Source of the DNA: Zoogloea sp.
GTDB lineage: Bacteria; Pseudomonadota; Gammaproteobacteria; Burkholderiales; Rhodocyclaceae
Length of the DNA stretch: 5,058 nt
NCBI GenBank assembly: GCA_016790385.1
Contig: JAEUNV010000345.1
Coordinates: 1 to 5,058, forward strand
Reading direction: 5' to 3'
Each line of letters starts with the position of its first letter. The first letter of the stretch is position 1. Below, one piece after another: positions 1 to 5,058 of the stretch. The notes under the pieces are model-generated. The model had not been told where the DNA came from. It worked only from the letters and a program-made list of their open reading frames with translations, and ran no database searches. The translations under genes were made by a program, and so were the position numbers.

Positions 1-41
1 AAAACGCGCAGCGGTTGGAGGCGACCTCCCGCTGCGCGTCT
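1..41 (-). terminator. Rho-independent terminator after ftsZ
   Basis: Read on the minus strand, a GC-rich stem is followed by a T run. The outer stem is ACGCGCAGCG (39-30) pairing with CGCTGCGCGT (13-4), ten perfect base pairs. After a three-base bulge (16-14), an inner five-base-pair stem GGAGG/CCTCC (29-25 with 21-17) closes on a three-base loop. The minus strand continues with TTT at 3-1, and the window ends there, so the full U-tract cannot be seen. It starts about 30 bases after the ftsZ stop codon. It probably ends the murC-ftsZ transcript and separates it from whatever follows (lpxC in many proteobacteria, not visible here). Confidence 0.85.
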
Positions 42-70
42 GCCTGAGCCACCGGAGCGGCCCGGAGCGA

Positions 71-1207
71 TCAATCCGCCTGCTTGCGCAGGAAGGCCGG
101 AATGTCCAGGGTCGACATGCCGTTGGCGCTCATGGCCTCAACCGTGGTTCTGGAAGTGCGGCGGATCACTGCCGGGAGTTCCAGATTGCCATAATCGATT
201 TCCATGCCGATGTTGTCAGTACCGGTACGCACCACCTCGATCTTGCGCGGCACGGCGGCAGCGCGAACTGCGCCCAGGCCAGTGGCCACAACGGTGACAC
301 GGATGCGGTCTTCCATGCTCTCGTCGAAGACGGTGCCGTACTTGACGAAGGCCTCGGAGGCAGCGAATGCCTGAACGGTCTTCACCGCATCGCGCACTTC
401 AGACATCTTCAGGCTGCGGCTGGCGGTGATGTTGATCAGGACGCAACGGGCGCCAGACAGCTCAGTGCCTTCGAGCAGCGGGGAGACAGCGGCCTGCTCG
501 GCCGCAATGCGGGCGCGATCGAGACCGGAAGCCTGGGCCGAGCCCATCATCGCGCGGCCCATCTCGGCCATGGCGGTACGCACGTCCTGGAAATCAACGT
601 TGACCAGACCAGGGACATTGATGATTTCGGCAATACCACCCACGGCGCTGGTCAGCACGTTGTCGGCGGAGCGGAAGCAATCCTCAAAACCGGCGTCGTC
701 GCCATAGACCTCAAGCAACTTGTCGTTGAGCACGACAATCAGCGAATCCACCTGCTTGGAAAGCTCTTCCACGCCGCTTTCGGCCACACGGATGCGGTTC
801 TCGAAATCGAAGGGCTTGGTCACCACGGCAACGGTCAGGATGCCCATCTCCTTGGCGATCTCGGCAACCACGGGCGCTGCGCCGGTCCCGGTGCCGCCCC
901 CCATGCCGGCGGTGATGAAGCACATGTGTGCGCCTTCGAGCGCCGAGGCAATCGCGTCGCGGGATTCCTGGGCGGCGGCACGGCCGGCTTCCGGCTTCGA
1001 ACCTGCTCCGAGACCGGTCTTGCCAAGCTGGACCTTGGTCTGGGCCAGACAGCGGGACAGGGCCTGTGCATCGGTGTTGGCGATGATGAAATCAACGCCC
1101 TGCACACCCTCGCGGATCATGTGGTCGACGGCGTTGCCACCCGCACCGCCCACACCAATCACCTTGATGTTTGTGCCACCGCTCGCCTTCTCAACAATTT
1201 CAAACAT
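71..1207 (-). CDS. ftsZ: Cell division protein FtsZ (tubulin-like GTPase)
   Basis: FtsZ polymerises with GTP at mid-cell to form the Z ring that organises division. The 378-residue product is close to the usual length (383 in E. coli). Visible motifs are the N-terminal glycine-rich nucleotide loop GVGGAGGNAV (18-27), the tubulin signature GGGTGTG (103-109), the ribose/phosphate contact segment KPFDFENRIR (131-140), and the synergy loop NVDFQDV (203-209), whose D205 and D208 complete the GTPase site of the next subunit. A linker of roughly 45 residues (about 318-365) precedes the terminal peptide LDIPAFLRKQAD (367-378). That peptide matches the E. coli FtsA/ZipA-binding tail as I remember it, and FtsA is encoded just upstream. 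The ATG is well supported by a GGAGG site 8 bases upstream. Compared with the E. coli protein, the segment after R140 looks two residues shorter. A 151-base gap separates it from ftsA and a terminator follows it, so separate transcription is possible. Identity is certain from the motifs. Confidence 0.99.
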   Translation of the reverse strand: MFEIVEKASGGTNIKVIGVGGAGGNAVDHMIREGVQGVDFIIANTDAQALSRCLAQTKVQLGKTGLGAGSKPEAGRAAAQESRDAIASALEGAHMCFITAGMGGGTGTGAAPVVAEIAKEMGILTVAVVTKPFDFENRIRVAESGVEELSKQVDSLIVVLNDKLLEVYGDDAGFEDCFRSADNVLTSAVGGIAEIINVPGLVNVDFQDVRTAMAEMGRAMMGSAQASGLDRARIAAEQAAVSPLLEGTELSGARCVLINITASRSLKMSEVRDAVKTVQAFAASEAFVKYGTVFDESMEDRIRVTVVATGLGAVRAAAVPRKIEVVRTGTDNIGMEIDYGNLELPAVIRRTSRTTVEAMSANGMSTLDIPAFLRKQAD

Positions 1208-1215
1208 TTACCTCG

Positions 1216-1220
1216 CCTCC
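1216..1220 (-). promoter_or_regulatory. Ribosome binding site of ftsZ
   Basis: The minus strand reads GGAGG followed by 8 bases (CGAGGTAA) and the ATG of ftsZ. This is a full-strength Shine-Dalgarno sequence at good spacing. It is stronger than the sites before ftsA (AAAGG) and ftsQ (GGGAG with a TTG start), which fits the family knowledge that FtsZ is needed in far higher amounts than FtsA or FtsQ. Confidence 0.85.
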
Positions 1221-1270
1221 AAGAGAAACTGCGCCTACGTGCCCCGAGCGCAACTGGACCTATATATTGT

Positions 1271-1307
1271 ATTGACCGTGGATTCTATAACTAAATAGAG
1301 GGTCAAT
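1271..1307. repeat. Seven-base inverted repeat in the ftsZ upstream region
   Basis: The plus strand carries ATTGACC at 1271-1277 and its exact reverse complement GGTCAAT at 1301-1307, separated by 23 bases of AT-rich sequence. Centre-to-centre spacing is 30 bases, close to three helical turns, so two protein subunits could sit on the same face of the DNA. One arm contains the TTGACC -35-like box, and the candidate -10 TAGAAT lies between the arms. It could be an operator, or a coincidence in a short AT-rich stretch. I do not recognise it as a named binding site. Confidence 0.35.
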
Positions 1308-1333
1308 GCACACAAATATTCAATTCAACACGC

Positions 1334-1346
1334 CCCTTTGAAAGGG
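1334..1346. repeat. 13-base palindrome just after ftsA
   Basis: CCCTTT (1334-1339), a central G (1340) and AAAGGG (1341-1346) form a perfect odd-length palindrome, 12 bases past the ftsA stop. It has almost no room for a loop and no T run follows on the minus strand, so it does not look like an intrinsic terminator. A protein-binding dyad or chance are the remaining readings. Confidence 0.3.
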
Positions 1347-1358
1347 TCGTATCCACCC

Positions 1359-2588
1359 TCAGAAATTGCGTTCAAACCACGAACGCATTCTCGAAAAAAC
1401 CTGCCCGACATTACGTGTCTGACGGGCCTGGAGACCCCGCCTTTTCTGCGCGGCCCCCTCCATCACCAAACCCATTGCGTTGGCATAACGCGGCTCGCAC
1501 ACCACGTCGGCCAGGGCGCCGTCGTACTTCGGATAGCCGATGCGCACCGGCATGTGGAAGACCTCCTCGCCCAGCTCCACCATCCCCTGCATCACGGCCG
1601 CACCGCCCGCCAGGACGATGCCGGAGGACAACAGCTCCTCGTAACCCGAGCGGCGCAGCTCGGCCTGGACAAGTTCATACAACTCACACACCCGAGGCTC
1701 GATCACGTCGGCCAGGGCCTGACGGGAGAGCTTGCGGGGGGCACGATCCCCCACCCCCGGCACCTCGATCATCTCTGAGGCATCGGCCAGGGTGTGCATG
1801 GCGACACCGTGGCGGATCTTGATTTCCTCCGCCTCGGCCGTTGGTGTCCGCAGGGCCATGGCGATGTCGTTGGTCACCTGATCGCCGGCAATCGGGATCA
1901 CCGCGGTGTGGCGGATCGCCCCCTGGGTGAACACCGCCAGATCGGTGGTGCCGCCGCCGATATCAACCAGGCAGACCCCCAGCTCCTTTTCGTCCTCGGA
2001 CAGGGTGGCGTAGCTAGAAGCCAGCGGTTGCAGCACGAGATCCAGCACTTCAAGGCCGCAGCGACGGACACATTTGACGATGTTCTGGGCGGCGGAAACG
2101 GCGCCGGTGACAATGTGCACCTTCACCTCCAGCCGAACGCCACTCATCCCGATCGGCTCACGCACGCCATCCTGGCCGTCGATGATGAACTCCTGGGTCA
2201 GGATGTGCAGGATCTGCTGGTCGGCCGGCAGCGGCATGGCCCGGGCGGTCTCGATGACCCGTTCCACGTCAATCGGTGAAACCTCCTTGTCCTTGATCGC
2301 CACCATGCCGTTGGAATTGAAACTGCGGATATGGCTTCCGGCGATACCGGTGTAGACGTCCCGGATCTTGCAGTCAGCCATCAGCTCCACTTCCTGGATG
2401 ACCCTGGAGATGGCATCGACGGTGGCCTCGATATTCACCACCACGCCCTTCTTCAGGCCGGACGACGGCTGCGTGCCCAGGCCGATCACATCCATCCTGC
2501 CGTCCGGCTTGAGCTCGGCCACCACGCAGGTGATCTTCGAGGTGCCGATGTCGAGGCCGACGATCAGTTCCTTGTACTCTTTGCTCAT
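1359..2588 (-). CDS. ftsA: Cell division protein FtsA (actin-like membrane anchor of the Z ring)
   Basis: FtsA is an actin-family ATP-binding protein that tethers FtsZ to the inner face of the cytoplasmic membrane and helps recruit later division proteins. At 409 residues it is close to the usual length (420 in E. coli). The actin-fold nucleotide motifs are phosphate 1 VGLDIGTSKI (10-19), phosphate 2 VDIGGGTTDLAVF (208-220) and the adenosine motif GIVLAGGAAVMQGM (323-336). The FtsA-specific 1C subdomain, which replaces actin subdomain 1B, should lie at about 85-165. The last 13 residues (397-409) are rich in aromatic and basic residues (VFSRMRSWFERNF) and fit the membrane-targeting amphipathic helix of the family. 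The ATG overlaps the ftsQ stop by one base (TAATG), with AAAGG six bases upstream, so translation is probably coupled to ftsQ. The gene is intact and shows nothing unusual. Confidence 0.99.
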   Translation of the reverse strand: MSKEYKELIVGLDIGTSKITCVVAELKPDGRMDVIGLGTQPSSGLKKGVVVNIEATVDAISRVIQEVELMADCKIRDVYTGIAGSHIRSFNSNGMVAIKDKEVSPIDVERVIETARAMPLPADQQILHILTQEFIIDGQDGVREPIGMSGVRLEVKVHIVTGAVSAAQNIVKCVRRCGLEVLDLVLQPLASSYATLSEDEKELGVCLVDIGGGTTDLAVFTQGAIRHTAVIPIAGDQVTNDIAMALRTPTAEAEEIKIRHGVAMHTLADASEMIEVPGVGDRAPRKLSRQALADVIEPRVCELYELVQAELRRSGYEELLSSGIVLAGGAAVMQGMVELGEEVFHMPVRIGYPKYDGALADVVCEPRYANAMGLVMEGAAQKRRGLQARQTRNVGQVFSRMRSWFERNF

Positions 2589-3460
2589 TACTTACCTTTG
2601 CTTTCTTGCTTGCCAGCCGGCGCGGCGGATGCGATCGGCCGAAGGGCAAAACCACTGGGGTAGCGGAGATCCACCACCGCCACATTCATGTTCAGTTGGG
2701 CCTTGGCCTGGGGAAAATGGCGCACGAAGCGGGACAGGCGCTCGTCGATCGGCGCCTTGGCCTGATCGTGACCCAGCTCGATGGTCAGCCCGTCCTCCAT
2801 CTTCAGTTGCCAGGCCTCGCGGGCCGACAGGGATACGCCAACAAGCTGCTTGCCCAGCGGCCCAAGCTTGCGCGTGAAATCCTCGAACTTGGCGAGCAAC
2901 ACTCCGGACGATCCCTCCGGGCCGCTGAAAACGGGCATCCGAGCGTTGCTGGCCGCCGAGAAAACCTCGCCATAGCGGTTCACGAGACGCATGTCGCCGG
3001 TCTCGCCGACCCGCCAATAGGCAGAGGCCACATGCTCTTCCAGCCGGACCTCGATTCCGCCCGGCCAGCGGCGGCGCACGTCGGCACGGCGAACCCAGGG
3101 AAGCTTCTCGAACGCGCCGCGCACGTCTTCCAGATCAACCGTGAAGAAGTTGCCGCGCAAGGAAGAGCGGGCGGCATACTCCAGCTGGGCCTGGGTCACC
3201 TGGGCCAGCGGCGTGGTGACCAGCACCTCCCGCAGGGGATACACGGGCAGGTGCGAGATCGCCGCGACCGCGGCGTAGCCCAGCCCCGCGGCCCCGAACA
3301 CCAGCAGCACGTCAGATATCAGATTGAGAAGCTGGGGACGATCCCACAAACCATTGCCTCCAACGTCCCGCGGCGGTCGCGACGGACGCGCACGCTTGCC
3401 CGCGGCGGCCTTGCCGCCAGCCTCGGGAGGTACGTTGGAAGTCGGCCGCAGGTCAGCCAA
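2588..3460 (-). CDS. ftsQ: Cell division protein FtsQ
   Basis: FtsQ is a bitopic inner-membrane protein that bridges the early division proteins and the late periplasmic ones (FtsB, FtsL and the septal synthase FtsW/FtsI). The 290-residue product has the family layout. A cytoplasmic tail (1-42) is rich in Arg, Lys and Pro. One hydrophobic membrane segment lies at about 44-68. A POTRA domain spans about 73-143, with [11 protein letters not shown] (103-113), [16 protein letters not shown] (120-135) and [14 protein letters not shown] (136-149). The beta domain ends in [13 protein letters not shown] (263-275), which is typical of FtsQ/DivIB. The start is a TTG at 3460-3458. No in-frame ATG or GTG was found in the 30 or so bases upstream, and GGGAG sits six bases before the TTG. 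It overlaps the end of ddl by 8 bases. The periplasmic part is recognisable throughout. Only the exact N-terminus is open to doubt. Confidence 0.97.
   Translation of the reverse strand: MADLRPTSNVPPEAGGKAAAGKRARPSRPPRDVGGNGLWDRPQLLNLISDVLLVFGAAGLGYAAVAAISHLPVYPLREVLVTTPLAQVTQAQLEYAARSSLRGNFFTVDLEDVRGAFEKLPWVRRADVRRRWPGGIEVRLEEHVASAYWRVGETGDMRLVNRYGEVFSAASNARMPVFSGPEGSSGVLLAKFEDFTRKLGPLGKQLVGVSLSAREAWQLKMEDGLTIELGHDQAKAPIDERLSRFVRHFPQAKAQLNMNVAVVDLRYPSGFALRPIASAAPAGKQESKGK
2595..2599 (-). promoter_or_regulatory. Ribosome binding site of ftsA inside ftsQ
   Basis: The minus strand reads AAAGG, six bases, then ATG. It lies in the last codons of ftsQ, and the stop and start are fused as TAATG. 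This supports the ATG at 2588 as the start, with ribosomes finishing ftsQ able to restart at ftsA. Confidence 0.65.
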
Positions 3461-4385
3461 GGCGTGCTCCCGCGAGGATCTCCAGGCACAGAGCCTCGAA
3501 CGACAAACCCGCCACCCGCGCCGACATGGGTACCAGCGAGTGGTTGGTCATGCCCGGCGCGGTGTTGATCTCGAGCAGGGTGAAGCTGCCATCCTCCCGG
3601 AGGATCAGGTCGGCACGCCCCCAGCCGCGGCAGCCCAGCACCCGGGCACAGCGGACAACAGCCGCCTGGATTTCCTTCTCCTGGGCATCCGGCAGGCCGC
3701 TCGGACAAAAGTATTGGGTGTCGTCAGTGAAGTACTTGTTCTGGTAATCGTAGTTGCCACCCGGCGCTTCGATCCGCACCAGCGGCAATGCCCGATCTCC
3801 GAGGAAGGGGGCGGTGAGCTCGCGCCCACTCACGAACTCCTCGGCCAGCACCATGGAGTCATACTGGGCAGCCAGCTCCCAGGCGCCCTTCAGCTGCCCC
3901 GCCTCGGTGACCTTGGTGGCCCCCATGCTGGACCCCTCATGCACGGGTTTGACGAAGATCGGCAGGCCCAGATCGGCCACAACGGCATCCCAATCCGTGT
4001 GGGCATCCAGGATCGCAAAGCGCGGCGTGGGCAGGCCCGACGCCAACCACACCAGCTTGGTGCGCCACTTGTCCATACCGATGGCCGAGGCCATTACACC
4101 GCTGCCCGTGTAGGGAATGCCCATCAGCTCCAGCGCCCCCTGAACCGTACCATCCTCACCGCCCCGGCCGTGCAGCGCGATGAAAGCACGCTCGTAGCCC
4201 TGCTCCTTGAGGATGTGCAGGTCGGTTTCCGCCGGATCGAAGGCATGGGCATCCACGCCGGCTCCTTGCAGGGCCGCCAGCACGGCCCGCCCTGACATGA
4301 GGGAGATCTCCCGCTCGGCAGAGCTTCCGCCCAGCAACACCGCCACTTTTCCGAATTGACTGCTCACGTCCTCAGACCTCGCCAT
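3453..4385 (-). CDS. ddl: D-alanine--D-alanine ligase
   Basis: This cytoplasmic ATP-grasp enzyme joins two D-alanines, using ATP, to make the dipeptide that MurF adds to the peptidoglycan precursor. Its length (310) is normal for the DdlB type. Visible motifs are LGGSSAERE (18-26), HGRGGEDG (72-79), PYTGSGV (91-97), the ATP-grasp segment [12 protein letters not shown] (144-155), [12 protein letters not shown] (217-228), WGRADL (255-260) and the metal and phosphate segment [16 protein letters not shown] (271-286). The Tyr-containing loop before residue 228 is of the D-Ala-D-Ala type rather than the D-lactate (vancomycin-resistance) type, by family resemblance. The ATG at 4385 lies 14 bases inside the end of murC but has a poor ribosome binding site. 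A GTG at 4367 (codon 7), preceded by GAGG nine bases upstream, would give an N-terminus closer to that of E. coli DdlB. The end overlaps ftsQ by 8 bases. Symbol ddlB is equally suitable. Confidence 0.97.
   Translation of the reverse strand: MARSEDVSSQFGKVAVLLGGSSAEREISLMSGRAVLAALQGAGVDAHAFDPAETDLHILKEQGYERAFIALHGRGGEDGTVQGALELMGIPYTGSGVMASAIGMDKWRTKLVWLASGLPTPRFAILDAHTDWDAVVADLGLPIFVKPVHEGSSMGATKVTEAGQLKGAWELAAQYDSMVLAEEFVSGRELTAPFLGDRALPLVRIEAPGGNYDYQNKYFTDDTQYFCPSGLPDAQEKEIQAAVVRCARVLGCRGWGRADLILREDGSFTLLEINTAPGMTNHSLVPMSARVAGLSFEALCLEILAGARLG
3467..3471 (-). promoter_or_regulatory. Ribosome binding site that supports the TTG start of ftsQ
   Basis: The minus strand reads GGGAG, six bases (CACGCC), then TTG. 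The site lies inside the last codons of ddl. With no better in-frame start nearby and a membrane segment beginning only some 44 residues in, this site is the main argument for TTG at 3460 as the true start. A rare start codon inside an overlap would keep FtsQ synthesis low and tied to ddl translation (inference). Confidence 0.6.
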
Positions 4386-5058
4386 TCACCAGTTTGCCCG
4401 GCACCCCGCCGATACTGCCGGCACCCATGGTGATCACCACGTCGCCATCCTGAGCCGAGGACAGAATCGCCCCCGGCATGTCCTCAATGTTCTCCACAAA
4501 AACCGGTTCGATCTTGCCCGCCACCCGCAGGGCACGCGCGAGCGAGCGACCGTCAGCAGCAACGATCGGCGCCTCTCCTGCCGCATAGACCTCGCTCAGC
4601 AGAAGGGCATCAACGGTGGACAGAACCTTCACGAAGTCCTCAAAGCAGTCCCGCGTGCGTGTAAACCGGTGGGGCTGGAAAGCCAGCACCAGGCGCTTGT
4701 CGGGAAAGGCTCCGCGGGCGGCGGCAATCGTTGCGGCCATTTCGACGGGATGATGACCGTAGTCATCGATCACGGTGGCGGAACCGCCCTGGGGCAAGGC
4801 AAGCTCGCCGTACCGCTGGAAACGCCGACCAACCCCCTTGAACTCCGCCAACGCCTTGATGATGGCTTCGTCGGAAACACCCACTTCGGTGGCCACCGCA
4901 ATGGCCGCCAGGGCGTTGAGTACGTTGTGACGCCCCGGCAGGTTGAGGACCACCGGAATGCGGCTGGTGGTGCCATTGACGCGGACCACGTCAAAGCTCA
5001 TGCGGCCATCGTCGGCATGGATGTTCTCGGCACGCACATTGGCCGACTCGGAAAAGCC
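4372..5058 (-). CDS. murC: UDP-N-acetylmuramate--L-alanine ligase, C-terminal part
   Basis: MurC is the cytoplasmic ATP-dependent ligase that adds L-alanine to UDP-MurNAc, the first amino acid of the peptidoglycan stem. Only the last 228 residues are present, about half of the usual length of some 460-490. The frame is open to the window edge, where it begins [13 protein letters not shown], resembling the end of the central domain of known MurC proteins. In the visible part, [11 protein letters not shown] (42-52) belongs to the central ATP-binding domain. KGVGRRFQ (74-81) marks the passage to the C-terminal domain. [14 protein letters not shown] (98-111) and [11 protein letters not shown] (127-137) are hallmarks of MurC, and GAGSIG (212-217) is near the end. 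An apparent start at 5037 is only an internal GTG valine codon. The stop lies 14 bases inside ddl as called from its ATG. No murB separates murC from ddl, as in E. coli. Confidence 0.97.
   Translation of the reverse strand, partial: GFSESANVRAENIHADDGRMSFDVVRVNGTTSRIPVVLNLPGRHNVLNALAAIAVATEVGVSDEAIIKALAEFKGVGRRFQRYGELALPQGGSATVIDDYGHHPVEMAATIAAARGAFPDKRLVLAFQPHRFTRTRDCFEDFVKVLSTVDALLLSEVYAAGEAPIVAADGRSLARALRVAGKIEPVFVENIEDMPGAILSSAQDGDVVITMGAGSIGGVPGKLVNGEV

Larger units (their letters stand above)
1208..1358 (-). promoter_or_regulatory. ftsA-ftsZ intergenic region with candidate ftsZ promoter
   Basis: This 151-base gap is the only real non-coding space between genes in the window, and its middle (about 1261-1325) is much richer in A and T than the surrounding genes. 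Minus-strand hexamers resembling a -10 box are TACAAT (1271-1266, about 58 bases before the ftsZ ATG) and TAGAAT (1287-1282). A -35-like TTGACC lies at 1306-1301, but it is only 13 bases from TAGAAT and 29 from TACAAT, so no pair has ideal 16-18 base spacing. A weak hairpin (TGCGC at 1252-1248 with GCGCA at 1234-1230) could form in the leader about 10 bases before the ribosome binding site. A promoter is likely from the position and composition, but which boxes are used is not settled. Confidence 0.45.

Noticed and set aside
720..1298. Plus-strand open frame of 192 codons running out of ftsZ antisense into the ftsA-ftsZ gap
   Set aside because: Most of it mirrors the conserved FtsZ GTPase domain, and the part in the gap has no motif. 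Better explained as lack of stops in GC-rich DNA.
1301..1306. TTGACC with TAGAAT (1282-1287) as a normal sigma-70 promoter for ftsZ
   Set aside because: The spacer is only 13 bases, well below the usual 16-18, so the pair is not called as a defined promoter; the region is annotated more loosely.
2606..3568. Plus-strand open frame of 320 codons opposite ftsQ
   Set aside because: Antisense to a complete ftsQ, with shadow-like composition and no recognisable motifs.
3324..4295. Plus-strand open frame of 323 codons opposite ddl and the start of ftsQ
   Set aside because: It lies antisense to a gene with complete Ddl motifs, has a low-complexity His/Arg/Gly/Gln-rich composition typical of a GC-rich shadow frame, and resembles no family I know.
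3453..4385. Ddl as a vancomycin-resistance type D-Ala-D-lactate ligase
   Set aside because: The specificity loop and overall sequence follow the DdlB type, and the gene sits in a housekeeping cell wall cluster without van genes.
5035..5037. GTG at 5037 as the start of a 221-residue protein
   Set aside because: The frame is open to the window edge and the upstream residues (GFSESAN) continue MurC homology, so this is an internal valine codon of a gene cut by the window.

Overview
The window is the 3' part of a bacterial division and cell wall (dcw) cluster. All genes lie on the minus strand and are transcribed from high to low coordinates in the order murC (3' part only), ddl, ftsQ, ftsA, ftsZ. 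This is the conserved proteobacterial order. The GC-rich sequence and the protein flavour (a short FtsQ with an N-terminal basic, proline-containing tail; FtsZ with segments such as the one around GTVFDESMEDRIRVTVVATG) suggest a betaproteobacterium, perhaps of the Rhodocyclales type. That placement is inference from remembered family sequences, not a search.

Layout from the 5' end of the transcript: 5058-4372 is the C-terminal half of MurC, cut by the window edge. 4385-3453 is D-Ala-D-Ala ligase, with its start inside the murC end. 3460-2588 is FtsQ, starting at a TTG inside the ddl end. 2588-1359 is FtsA, whose ATG shares one base with the ftsQ stop. A 151-base AT-rich gap (1208-1358) follows, with promoter-like and dyad elements. 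1207-71 is FtsZ. An intrinsic terminator at 1-41 closes the unit. The four upstream genes overlap or abut, so they are almost certainly co-transcribed and probably translationally coupled. ftsZ is the only gene with room for its own promoter and leader, and it has the strongest Shine-Dalgarno sequence in the window.

Function: MurC adds L-Ala to UDP-MurNAc, and Ddl makes the D-Ala-D-Ala dipeptide used at the end of the same cytoplasmic precursor pathway. FtsZ forms the division ring, FtsA ties it to the membrane, and FtsQ links the early ring to the late periplasmic septal synthesis machinery. The window therefore joins precursor supply to septum building.

I found no mobile element, RNA gene, CRISPR array, or gene on the plus strand. 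The long plus-strand open frames are shadows of the GC-rich minus-strand genes. I do not see an undescribed system here. The points most worth a second look are regulatory (the ftsA-ftsZ gap, the terminator after ftsZ, the TTG start of ftsQ) plus one small difference near the FtsZ nucleotide pocket.
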